NCBI RefSeq assembly: GCF_900142955.1
Contig: NZ_FRCP01000022.1
Coordinates: forward strand, 1 to 64,000
DNA: 64,000 nucleotides
Direction of reading: 5' to 3'
Source of the DNA: Anaerosporobacter mobilis DSM 15930
GTDB taxonomy: Bacteria > Bacillota > Clostridia > Lachnospirales > Lachnospiraceae
Shown: piece after piece, positions 46,426 through 54,053 of the stretch
Numbering within the stretch: the stretch's first letter is position 1
Layout: each line of letters starts with the position of its first letter
The notes under the pieces: generated by a model
Seen by the model: the letters and a program-made list of their open reading frames with translations, nothing else
The model's database searches: none
What the model was told of the DNA's origin: nothing
Program-made: the position numbers and the translations under genes

Positions 46426-46785
46426 ACTTGTAATATGAAACTCGCATTTAACGCAAGGCCGCCGTTTTCCTTTTGAAAAATTGGACAAACGGAGGGTGTT
46501 GCCCTTTTTTGTAGACACGGCGGTATCAAGGAGGTATCGCTGTGTTTATTTTTAGCTCTCATACTCCACCTAATTTCTATTCATCAAAAAAAGCCTACAC
46601 CCACCAGCGGGAAATTACGGCTTTCAATATGAACACACACATCATCAAGTAAAGGTTAATATTTCCACTTATGCCCGACTGTATTTTCAGTCGGGCATTT
46701 TTGCGTTTATAGAGCCTCGCTGCCGTTCTCCACCGCTGTCCTTTCGACTTCAGCAAACCAAAAAATCGAAAGGATGGTAAAAACC
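46426..46785. other. Region between erm and the sigma factor gene
   Basis: Contains a possible 36-codon frame (46542-46652, GTG start after AAGGAGG, beginning MFIFSSHTPPNFYSSKK) of unknown value and a strong terminator at 46672. No other gene is recognised. Confidence 0.5.
46672..46702 (+). terminator. Intrinsic terminator before the sigma factor gene
   Basis: A perfect 10-bp stem TGCCCGACTG/CAGTCGGGCA with a TATTTT loop, followed by TTTTT. Confidence 0.85.
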
Positions 46786-47208
46786 ATGAAAACAATTAAT
46801 CTGAAAGATTATTACCCTTACTACACACAAGACACCTTTGTAGAAGTGACTGATGAGCTATTAGCTGTCTTTGAGGAATTTGTAAGAGCTGAATCAGCAT
46901 ATGAGAGAAAGAAATACCGTTACAAAGCTCATTACTCTCTTGACCGTGGCGATGGAATTGAGCACAACATCTTGTTTGTCTCTCTCTCGCTCGATGAGAT
47001 TTACGAACGTAAGCTTACAAGCCAGCAACTTCACGCTGCCATTGCTTCTCTGCCGGACAAGCAGGCAAAGCGAATCTATGCTCATTATTTTATGGGCATG
47101 AGTAAATCAGCAATTGCTAAAGCAGAAGGCGTAAGTGAAAAAGCTGTCCGTATTGGAATAGAAAGAGGTTTACATACCATAGAGAAATATTTAAAAAGTT
47201 TTTTCTAA
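46786..47208 (+). CDS. Sigma-70 family (region 4-like) ICE regulator
   Basis: 140 residues. The beginning MKTINLKDYYPYYTQDTFVE and the C-terminal sigma4-like HTH (LPDKQAKRIYAHYFMGMSKS, AIAKAEGVSEKAVRIGIERG) are the standard small sigma factor found before the recombinase in Tn1549-like elements. It probably activates excision or transfer genes. ATG 46786 is preferred over ATG 46774, which overlaps the GAAAGGA ribosome binding site. Confidence 0.88.
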   Translation: MKTINLKDYYPYYTQDTFVEVTDELLAVFEEFVRAESAYERKKYRYKAHYSLDRGDGIEHNILFVSLSLDEIYERKLTSQQLHAAIASLPDKQAKRIYAHYFMGMSKSAIAKAEGVSEKAVRIGIERGLHTIEKYLKSFF

Positions 47209-47807
47209 ATCACGTTCCGTTTCACAAGGAAAAAAGTCAGGGTATATAGAGGGAGGTATAATCTTCCCCATGTTCCTTGACAATCGAATATACGATATTT
47301 TGAGTACGAAACTTATGTGGCTGAAAAGCAAAGCGATATAATGGGCATCGCCATGATGGCCGCTGTAACACACTTGCCAAAATAGGAAACCAAATAATTG
47401 ATGAGAGCCTTTATGAGCATGGGTATTACAGCAGTCGGAGCGATAAATGCAGCCATTAGACCGAACGGTGGTACGTTCGCCGCAATAACACACATAAGGG
47501 ATAATGATACTTTCTCACGACCTCCCACAGACTTGAGGGGGAGTTCCTGCAGTATGCGTGGCTTTTGGGACAAGCACATACGGTACTGTGGGGCTATGAT
47601 AGCTGTGCCAACAGCAACTCAAAATATCCCCTTTGTCGGGGAGCGTGGCAAATACGGCAAACAGATAAAACTAACCGCACCGCATTTTTGTTTTATGAAA
47701 ATTTGCGGTGTGCTTGGTTTTACTATAAATAATGAAACGACAAACTTTTCATAAATGTTATCTATGCTTATACTTTATATAAGCAATACACTTGGAGGTG
47801 ATTGCGA
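47209..47807. other. 600-bp region without a supported gene
   Basis: Both strands have open frames (plus 47398-47754; minus 47313-47579). The minus frame encodes hydrophobic residues (AFIAPTAVIPMLIKALINYL), but neither has a ribosome binding site or a recognisable family. A hairpin (CACCGCA/TGCGGTG, about 47671-47711) is near the right side. It is probably a decayed gene or regulatory DNA. Confidence 0.4.
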
Positions 47808-47969
47808 ATGGAAAATATCAAAAATATATCTAATCCTACTGATACGTCTGCTGCACCGCCTAATTCTTATGAGAAAACCAAAGCATATCAGGATTTTATT
47901 AATGTACTTTCTCAGATTATTGAAAAGCATGGTGCAGAAGTTTTAAATGAGATAAATCATGAGAAGTAA
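47808..47969 (+). CDS. Small hypothetical protein before the recombinase, 53 aa
   Basis: ATG 47808 follows CTTGGAGGTGATTGCGA. The product is hydrophilic with an amphipathic helix (YEKTKAYQDFINVLSQIIEK, then HGAEVLNEINHEK). It lies 36 bp before the recombinase start and is likely co-transcribed. It may be a small excisionase-like or regulatory protein by position only. Confidence 0.65.
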   Translation: MENIKNISNPTDTSAAPPNSYEKTKAYQDFINVLSQIIEKHGAEVLNEINHEK

Positions 47970-48005
47970 AGATATTTTCCAATAATATATTGGAGGTTAA
48001 CTACT

Positions 48006-49784
48006 ATGAATAGGAGTGGAAAAAAATGTGTACTTTACCCACGTGTAAGTACCGAAATGCAGGTTGACGGCTTCAGCTTGGACGGACAGAAAAATAGCTT
48101 AAAGCGATTTGCAGACAGAGAAGAAATGGAAATCGTAAATATTTATGAAGATGCAGGCAAGTCCGGCAAGTCCATTGAGGGCAGACCCGCATTTAAACAG
48201 ATGCTTGGTGATATTGAAAATGGGTTAGAGATTGACTATATCTTAGTCTATAAGCTCTCCCGCTTTGGTAGAAATGCAGCCGATATTTTAAATTCTTTGG
48301 AACATGTTCAATCCTTTGGTGCAAACTTAATTTGCATTGAGGAAGGAATTGATTCCTCGCAAACAAGCGGAAAGCTTTTGATTTCAGTATTGTCTGCCGT
48401 TGCAGAAATAGAGCGTGAAAATATCATAGAGCAGACAATGAACGGACGAAAAGAAAAGGCTCGTCAAGGTGGATGGAACGGTGGGTTTGCTCCCTATGGT
48501 TACTACCTCAAAGACAAGCAGCTCTATATCCAAGAAAATGAAGCAGAAGCGATACGAATTATCTTTGATAAATATGTAAATGGTAATATGGGATTTTATA
48601 AAATTGCAAACTATCTTAATTTGCAGGGTATCCAAAAAATCAAACGTGCCAATGGTACTCTTTCACAATGGAGTACGCATTTTGTCAGAATGATAATCGA
48701 CAACCCTGTGTACTCTGGGAAAATCGCTTTTGGCAGACGAACAAGAGAAAAAGTCAAAGGCACTAAGAATGAATACCGCCAAGTACATCAAGAGGAATAC
48801 ATTCTTGCAGATGGTCAGCACGAAGCTATTATAAGTGAAGAACTTTGGCAAAAGGCACATGAAAAGCGTGTAATAACTGGTGTGAAAGCCCCATCAAAAA
48901 TAGGTCGGGACAGAGCACATTTGTTAAGTGGCATTTTAAAATGTCCTAAATGTGGCGGTCCGATGTATACCAACAAACACGCATGGACAAACAAAGACGG
49001 TACCTATAGAGAAATTTACTATTATTTATGCAGTAAAGCTCGTACCGCCAGAGGTAAAAGCTGTGATTACAAAGCAATGCTAAAGAAAACGGATATTGAG
49101 CCACTTGTTATTGAAGCAATTAGAGAGTTGATTAAAAATCAAGATTTTGCAACAGAGGTTAAATCAAAAATAGGAAAACAAATTGATACCTCTACTCTTG
49201 ATAGAGAGCTGAAAAATTATGAAATCAAACTGCGAGAAGTCGATTTGAATAAAACTCGTCTTGAAAATGAAATTGACAGCTTGCCGGAGGATACTCGTTT
49301 TAGAGAACGTAAGCTTCACGATATGACGCTCCGACTTGATGGACTGTACGATGTTATTGTAGAGCTTGAAGAAAAAATCGAGGACGTCAAGCTACGCCGC
49401 AAGGCTGTGGAACAGGATGCCATTACTTTAGAGAACATCTACACCCTGTTGGCAAACTTTGAAAAGGTGTATGACAAAATCAGCGATGAAGAGAAAAAAT
49501 CTCTAATTTCTTCACTAATCAAAGAAATAGAGATTTTCCCATGTGATGAATCAGAGCTACCTCTGAAATCAATTTTATTCAATTTTCCGGTTTATAAGAA
49601 CGGTGGAGATGTTTACGAATTTTTGTGGGACAAAAGTACGCACGTCTCCACATGCACCGTCTGCGGAAACATATCCACCGCACAAACTTTCTCTACCTTA
49701 TACCCATTCTCCTGCAAGATTACTAAATCCCTTGCCAATGAAGTAGGCTTACAGCTAATATATACTAATCTATCCACCCCATAA
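48006..49784 (+). CDS. Large serine recombinase of the ICE
   Basis: 592 residues in the integrated state. Resolvase domain with catalytic Ser15 in YPRVSTEMQ, DYILVYKLSRFGRNAADIL and later RQGGWNGGFAPYGYY; recombinase domain; zinc ribbon (CPKCGGPMYTNKHAWTNKDG, YLCSKARTARGKSCDYK); coiled coil (VELEEKIEDVKLRRKAVEQD). It catalyses insertion at rlmD and excision. The att core lies at codon 547, so the last 46 residues are read from antisense rlmD DNA and would differ in the circular form. ATG 48006 follows TTGGAGG. Confidence 0.95.
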   Translation: MNRSGKKCVLYPRVSTEMQVDGFSLDGQKNSLKRFADREEMEIVNIYEDAGKSGKSIEGRPAFKQMLGDIENGLEIDYILVYKLSRFGRNAADILNSLEHVQSFGANLICIEEGIDSSQTSGKLLISVLSAVAEIERENIIEQTMNGRKEKARQGGWNGGFAPYGYYLKDKQLYIQENEAEAIRIIFDKYVNGNMGFYKIANYLNLQGIQKIKRANGTLSQWSTHFVRMIIDNPVYSGKIAFGRRTREKVKGTKNEYRQVHQEEYILADGQHEAIISEELWQKAHEKRVITGVKAPSKIGRDRAHLLSGILKCPKCGGPMYTNKHAWTNKDGTYREIYYYLCSKARTARGKSCDYKAMLKKTDIEPLVIEAIRELIKNQDFATEVKSKIGKQIDTSTLDRELKNYEIKLREVDLNKTRLENEIDSLPEDTRFRERKLHDMTLRLDGLYDVIVELEEKIEDVKLRRKAVEQDAITLENIYTLLANFEKVYDKISDEEKKSLISSLIKEIEIFPCDESELPLKSILFNFPVYKNGGDVYEFLWDKSTHVSTCTVCGNISTAQTFSTLYPFSCKITKSLANEVGLQLIYTNLSTP

Positions 49785-50974
49785 TTAATAATCTTATTCA
49801 GTGCCTTCGGATGAATACCATCTCTTGGTGGATCAAGTACAATTAAATCCGGTTTATCTTTAATATCATCAATAACTTTAAGTACATCGCCTGCGATGAA
49901 TTCACAGTTATCAAGCTTGTTAAGTTTTGCATTCTCTCTTGCTGCAACTACCGCTTCTTCTACGATTTCAACACCCACTACTTTCTTTGCTACTGGAGCA
50001 AGTAGTTGAGCAATTGTTCCTGTTCCACTGTATAGATCGAAGATTAATTTGTCTTTAGTTTCTCCAACGTATTCTCTTGCCTTACTATACAGCACTTCAG
50101 CTCCAAGTGAATTAGTTTGGAAGAAAGAGAACGTGGAGATTTTGAATTTTAAGCCTAATAGTTCTTCATAGAAGAAATCTTGACCATATAAGATTTCCAT
50201 AGAATCGCTTTGAACCACGTCTGCTAAACTATCGTTGATGGTATGAGCGATTCCTACAATTTTTCCGTTTAAGGAAAGTGCTAATAGTTGATCCTTAAAT
50301 TCCCCTAATGCAACTTGTTGTTGAGATGAAGTTACTAAGTTGATAATCATCTCCCCAGTTTTCACTGCACGACGAACAAGTAGATGTCTTAAGTATCCTT
50401 CATGAGAGTTCTTTTTATAGAAACTAATTCCTCTCTCACTGAAGTAGTTCAATACAGTTGTAAGGATTTGATTATAGTCTTCGTCTACGATTTTACAATG
50501 AGATGCGGTTACGATGTCGTGGAAACTTCCCTTCTTATGAAGTCCTAATGCAAGTGGACCATCTTTCACTTCATCTCCGAAAGAGAACTCCATCTTGTTA
50601 CGGTATCCCCATTCCACAGGACTTCCAAGGATTCCTTCGAATTCATACTCTTCACATACTTCATCAATTAATTTCTTAACTTGAGATGCTTTGAGACTTA
50701 ATTGATTATCATAAGAAAATGTTTGATAAGTGCAACCACCGCAAGGTCCGAAATGTGGACATAACGCATCACGATTCTCAAAAACAGATTTTTCAATTAC
50801 CTCGTTTAATCTACCTTCTGCTCTTCCTTGGCGTTTCTTACTAATGGAGAAACGTACCTTCTGACCAAGTAATGCATTCTTGATGGTAACTTTCGTGTCC
50901 TCTATCATAACAATTCCCTTGTTAGGAAAATCTACTCTTTCTACAATGCCTTCGAAAACTTCGCCTTTTTTCAT
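49613..50974 (-). CDS. rlmD: 23S rRNA (uracil-1939-C5)-methyltransferase RlmD, C-terminus altered by the ICE
   Basis: 453 residues. N-terminal TRAM domain, Fe-S cluster cysteines CPHFGPCGGC (72, 78, 81) and HCK later, SAM motif LIFDLYSGTGTIAQLL, and catalytic VYISCKPTSLARDL. It forms m5U in 23S rRNA. The native end (TIVRLQRQTI) has been replaced by TCVLLSHKNS from the ICE right end; length is hardly changed, so activity is probably kept. That is how insertion here is tolerated. Confidence 0.93.
   Translation of the reverse strand: MKKGEVFEGIVERVDFPNKGIVMIEDTKVTIKNALLGQKVRFSISKKRQGRAEGRLNEVIEKSVFENRDALCPHFGPCGGCTYQTFSYDNQLSLKASQVKKLIDEVCEEYEFEGILGSPVEWGYRNKMEFSFGDEVKDGPLALGLHKKGSFHDIVTASHCKIVDEDYNQILTTVLNYFSERGISFYKKNSHEGYLRHLLVRRAVKTGEMIINLVTSSQQQVALGEFKDQLLALSLNGKIVGIAHTINDSLADVVQSDSMEILYGQDFFYEELLGLKFKISTFSFFQTNSLGAEVLYSKAREYVGETKDKLIFDLYSGTGTIAQLLAPVAKKVVGVEIVEEAVVAARENAKLNKLDNCEFIAGDVLKVIDDIKDKPDLIVLDPPRDGIHPKALNKIINYGVDRLVYISCKPTSLARDLVILQENGYKVEKVCAVDMFPQTVHVETCVLLSHKNS
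49644..49648 (+). repeat. attR core of the ICE
   Basis: GTCTC matching 7111-7115, inside both the recombinase and the rlmD reading frames. The flanking bases differ, as expected for a serine recombinase with a short core. Confidence 0.75.
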
Positions 50975-51291
50975 CTTAACTACCTATTCTTTCTATATAT
51001 TAATTCAATATTTATTATAGCCGTTGATAAATCCGTATCTTTAGAGATACCTCATGATATTTTAACATAGGATTCCCAATTCAACAATTATATATTTCAT
51101 TTTTCTGTGTTATCTTCTATAATAAGAGTATTGTGTAAAGTATCTCTAATGTAAAATTAATTAAGTAATCTGAATTGCATAGTATCTTCATACCATGATA
51201 CTATGTGATTTACTCTGAATGAATTTTACTTTAGAACCATCAGCTGACACTATAATTATAATAACCGTCTATAATAACGGAGGACATACCA
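50975..51291. other. Divergent intergenic region rlmD / YgjP-type gene
   Basis: AT-rich DNA without genes; must hold promoters for both directions. A repeat-like ATAGTATCTTCATACCATGATACTATG (about 51179-51205) forms an 8-bp inverted repeat (CATAGTAT/ATACTATG). Nothing else is seen. Confidence 0.5.
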
Positions 51292-51945
51292 ATGCAATTT
51301 ACAATAGATTCTTATGAAATTACCTATCAAGTGCAATATGCGAAGCGTCAGAAGATCACGATGGAGTTAAGCCCAGAGGGACTTGTAAGCTTGAAAGCTC
51401 CACTTAAGACGCCGATAGAGGAACTTGAGAAATTCCTAATTAGTAACAAAAAGCCTATCCTTAAGTTATATAAGAGTTTGGAGAACCGTACCTATATCTC
51501 TCGTGAGAAGAAGTATGACGAAGAGGAGAATTTTCTATTCCTAGGGAAAGCGTGTAAACTGAGCGAGTTGTTGACTGAAATTCCAGAAACTGAAGAAGCG
51601 GTTCAGGCCGCCCTTTACTCTTTCTACACTAAGCGTACCAAAGAGATTACCAAGGAACGAGTGAAATACTATGAAAAAGTAATCGGGGTGAAAGCTAAGA
51701 GCGTAACTATAGTTAATTCACCAAAAACTTGGGGAACCTGCAATTCCAATAAGGAATTAACCTTCAATTATCGTTTATCAATGGCTGCTCCTGCTGCCAT
51801 CGATTATGTCGTAATTCATGAGCTTTGCCATATACTTCACTTGAACCACGATCGCTCATTCTGGAGAAAAGTAGGGAGTTTTGATTCTAGATACGAATCA
51901 CACCAAGCATACCTAGCACAGTTTGGCGCTTTTATGACGATCTAA
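51292..51945 (+). CDS. YgjP-type zinc metallopeptidase-like protein (DUF45)
   Basis: 217 residues. The conserved C-terminal part has TWGTCNSNKELTFNYRLSMA, then the zinc motif HELCHILHLNHDRSFW (His-Glu-x2-His with a third ligand downstream). It belongs to the YgjP/WLM-like metallopeptidase family. Substrate unknown; cytoplasmic, no signal peptide. ATG 51292 follows CGGAGGACATACCA. Confidence 0.88.
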   Translation: MQFTIDSYEITYQVQYAKRQKITMELSPEGLVSLKAPLKTPIEELEKFLISNKKPILKLYKSLENRTYISREKKYDEEENFLFLGKACKLSELLTEIPETEEAVQAALYSFYTKRTKEITKERVKYYEKVIGVKAKSVTIVNSPKTWGTCNSNKELTFNYRLSMAAPAAIDYVVIHELCHILHLNHDRSFWRKVGSFDSRYESHQAYLAQFGAFMTI

Positions 51946-52207
51946 CAAGGCGTTACTTTCAAGTTTCCTTTAATAGATTAGCCTCCCCCCTTGCAATTGA
52001 TACTTTCTGAATATATAATAAATTCTAGATGCTACTTAAAAGTTAATGGATAGCTTATAAGTGACTAAAGTTAATGCAAAACTAGTCAAAGAGATATTTA
52101 CACTCTGCTTGCTAAGTAAGCACAGTTTCTTTTTTAGCTGATAACTTACTTCGTTTGCACATGTCGATATCAACCAAAACATTTCAATTAATAAAGGAGG
52201 CTTTTTT

Positions 52208-52654
52208 ATGTCTAAAATTGACGTAGTAAGAAGCGATATGATGACTGCTATGAAAGCAGGCGAAAAAGAAAAGAAAAATGCTCTTTCCGCATTATTAACT
52301 GCTCTTAAGAATGCAGCAATTGATAAAAGAAGTGATTTAACACAAGAGGAAGAAGACAGCGTAGTATTAAAGGAAATCAAGGTATTAAAAGAAAGTATTG
52401 ATTCTTCTCCAGCTGATCGTACTGAATTCATCGAGGATTGCCAATTCCGAATTGATGTAATGCAAGCATATGCTCCTGTATTCATGTCCGAAGATGAAAT
52501 TAAGGCAACAATTCAAGGTGTGTTAGATGAACTTGGTATTACCACTCCCGCAGCCAAAGACAAAGGTAACATCATGAAAAACCTTATGCCTAAAGTAAAA
52601 GGTAAGGCAGACAGTGCTCTTGTTAACCAAATGGTAAGTAAATTATTCGCTTAA
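52208..52654 (+). CDS. yqeY: GatB/YqeY domain protein
   Basis: 148 residues across the full YqeY family length. Begins SKIDVVRSDMMTAMKAGEKE and ends with the tRNA-amidotransferase tail-like domain (GNIMKNLMPKVKGKADSALV). The family resembles the C-terminal tRNA-binding domain of GatB; cellular role is unclear. ATG 52208 follows AAAGGAGG. Confidence 0.93.
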   Translation: MSKIDVVRSDMMTAMKAGEKEKKNALSALLTALKNAAIDKRSDLTQEEEDSVVLKEIKVLKESIDSSPADRTEFIEDCQFRIDVMQAYAPVFMSEDEIKATIQGVLDELGITTPAAKDKGNIMKNLMPKVKGKADSALVNQMVSKLFA

Positions 52655-52710
52655 TAGTTGCTAGCAACTACTATAATTAAAAATAGAAATTAGTGAATAT
52701 AAAATAAACA

Positions 52711-52769
52711 AAAATGAGTTCATTAAGTATGTACGATTATGATTGTATCTACTAATGAACTCACTTTTT
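52711..52769 (+). terminator. Terminator after yqeY
   Basis: TGAGTTCATTA (52715-52725) pairs with TAATGAACTCA (52753-52763), with A and T runs outside; usable on both strands toward the facing glycerate kinase gene. Confidence 0.75.
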
Positions 52770-52892
52770 ATTATTATGAACTATATTATCCGGATAAGAG
52801 CTTTGCATTAAAAACTTAAATCACATAAGAAACTCAACCAACTTTAGATGAATAAATATTCCATAGTACTTTTTTTAAGTAGAATGGACCTC

Positions 52893-54035
52893 TTAACTTC
52901 CTAATCCTATTTTATAAAACCTCATCAATGAATCCATCGTATCAGCAAGATTTTGTTCACTCAAGTCCTTAGCCTCTTCAAAGCTCATAGGTGCTCGGTT
53001 AATACTAAAGATTGATGTAACCCCCATATCATAAGCAGCTTCTATGTCCTCTGCAATCGAACCAACCACTGCGATCACAGGAACATTCTCTACCTTCGCA
53101 CGCATCGCTATTCCAATTACAGCCTTTCCACGAAGGCTTTGGCTGTCAATACGTCCCTCCCCTGTGAATACCATGTCCGTTCCTATTAACAATTCATCGA
53201 ATTTAATGAGATCTAATAACGTGTCGATACCAGAACGAAGTTTTCCTTGAAAGAAAGAAACCACACCAGCCCCGAAGCCTCCTGCTGCACCTGCACCTGG
53301 CATTTTACTAACTCTTTTTCCTAAAACTTCTGCGATTACATCTGCTAAGGATTGTAGATTGTAATCCAGTAGTTCAACTGTAGATGCATCTGCACCTTTT
53401 TGTGGTGCGAATACATATGCTGCTCCTTCTGGCCCATACAGCGGATTATCAATATCACACATTGCCGTTACTTTTATCCCCTGTAACAGTTCCTGTGTTA
53501 TACTATTGTCGATATCAGCTATCTTTGTTAAGCTATCAGCGGTAGGTATGAATTCTTTTCCCATCGTATCAAAGAAACAGGTACCTAATGCCCTAGCTGC
53601 TCCAACCCCACAATCATTGGTACAACTACCACCTAATCCAAGAATAATCTCCTTACAACCTTGTTCAATAGCATGTTTCATCATTTGACCTACGCCATAT
53701 GTGGTAGTTTTTCTTGGATTTAATCCGTATTCACTGTTCATTGCTAACATAAGACCTGCTGCACTCGCCATCTCAATTACCGCGGTATCTCCTAATCTAG
53801 CATAATAAGTTTCAATTGTTTCTCCGTATGGTCCAGTCGTTCTAAGCGTAATCTTCTTAGCATCAGTTGCATGTAAAAAGCAGTCAACGGTACCTTCTCC
53901 ACCATCAGCTATTGGTACTTTAATCGTTTCACATGAGGGAAAATGTTTCTTCACTACTGCTTCCATTACGTTGCATATTTGAATGGATGATAACGTTCCT
54001 TTGTATGAATCTGGTATAATAATACAGCGCTTCAT
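52893..54035 (-). CDS. glxK: Glycerate kinase
   Basis: 380 residues, full length for the GlxK family. Starts KRCIIIPDSYKGTLSSIQIC and has VPIADGGEGTVDCFL, GLGGSCTNDCGVGAARALG and GAGAAGGFGAGVVSFF, all conserved in this kinase. Phosphorylates D-glycerate with ATP. It lies 18 bp from the next minus-strand gene and may be co-transcribed with it. Terminator on the far side is shared with yqeY. Confidence 0.93.
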   Translation of the reverse strand: MKRCIIIPDSYKGTLSSIQICNVMEAVVKKHFPSCETIKVPIADGGEGTVDCFLHATDAKKITLRTTGPYGETIETYYARLGDTAVIEMASAAGLMLAMNSEYGLNPRKTTTYGVGQMMKHAIEQGCKEIILGLGGSCTNDCGVGAARALGTCFFDTMGKEFIPTADSLTKIADIDNSITQELLQGIKVTAMCDIDNPLYGPEGAAYVFAPQKGADASTVELLDYNLQSLADVIAEVLGKRVSKMPGAGAAGGFGAGVVSFFQGKLRSGIDTLLDLIKFDELLIGTDMVFTGEGRIDSQSLRGKAVIGIAMRAKVENVPVIAVVGSIAEDIEAAYDMGVTSIFSINRAPMSFEEAKDLSEQNLADTMDSLMRFYKIGLGS

Positions 54036-54053
54036 CTGTTTCCTCCGTGATCT

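Larger units (their letters stand above)
7111..49648. mobile_element. Integrative conjugative element (CTn4/CTn5/Tn1549-like family), about 42.5 kb
   Basis: The borders are set by a 5-bp core GTCTC shared at both ends, by reconstruction of intact rlmD when the flanks are joined, and by a large serine recombinase at the right border. The backbone is syntenic with the C. difficile CTn4/CTn5-type elements as I recall them (CD1107, CD1108, CD1110, CD1112, CD1115 and CD1845 families). It encodes partition, a type IV secretion channel, coupling protein, CHAP hydrolase, topoisomerase, relaxase, MobC and serine recombinase, and so appears self-transmissible. Backbone DNA is visibly richer in G+C than the flanking chromosome, while the cargo genes are AT-rich, which indicates separate acquisition. 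Confidence 0.92.

Noticed and set aside
47398..47754. Plus-strand 118-codon frame
   Set aside because: No ribosome binding site, domain or coding-like composition; treated as part of an unassigned region.
49613..49784. Natural convergent overlap of recombinase and rlmD genes
   Set aside because: The overlap is created by integration at the shared GTCTC core; the pre-insertion rlmD end is found at 7080-7115.
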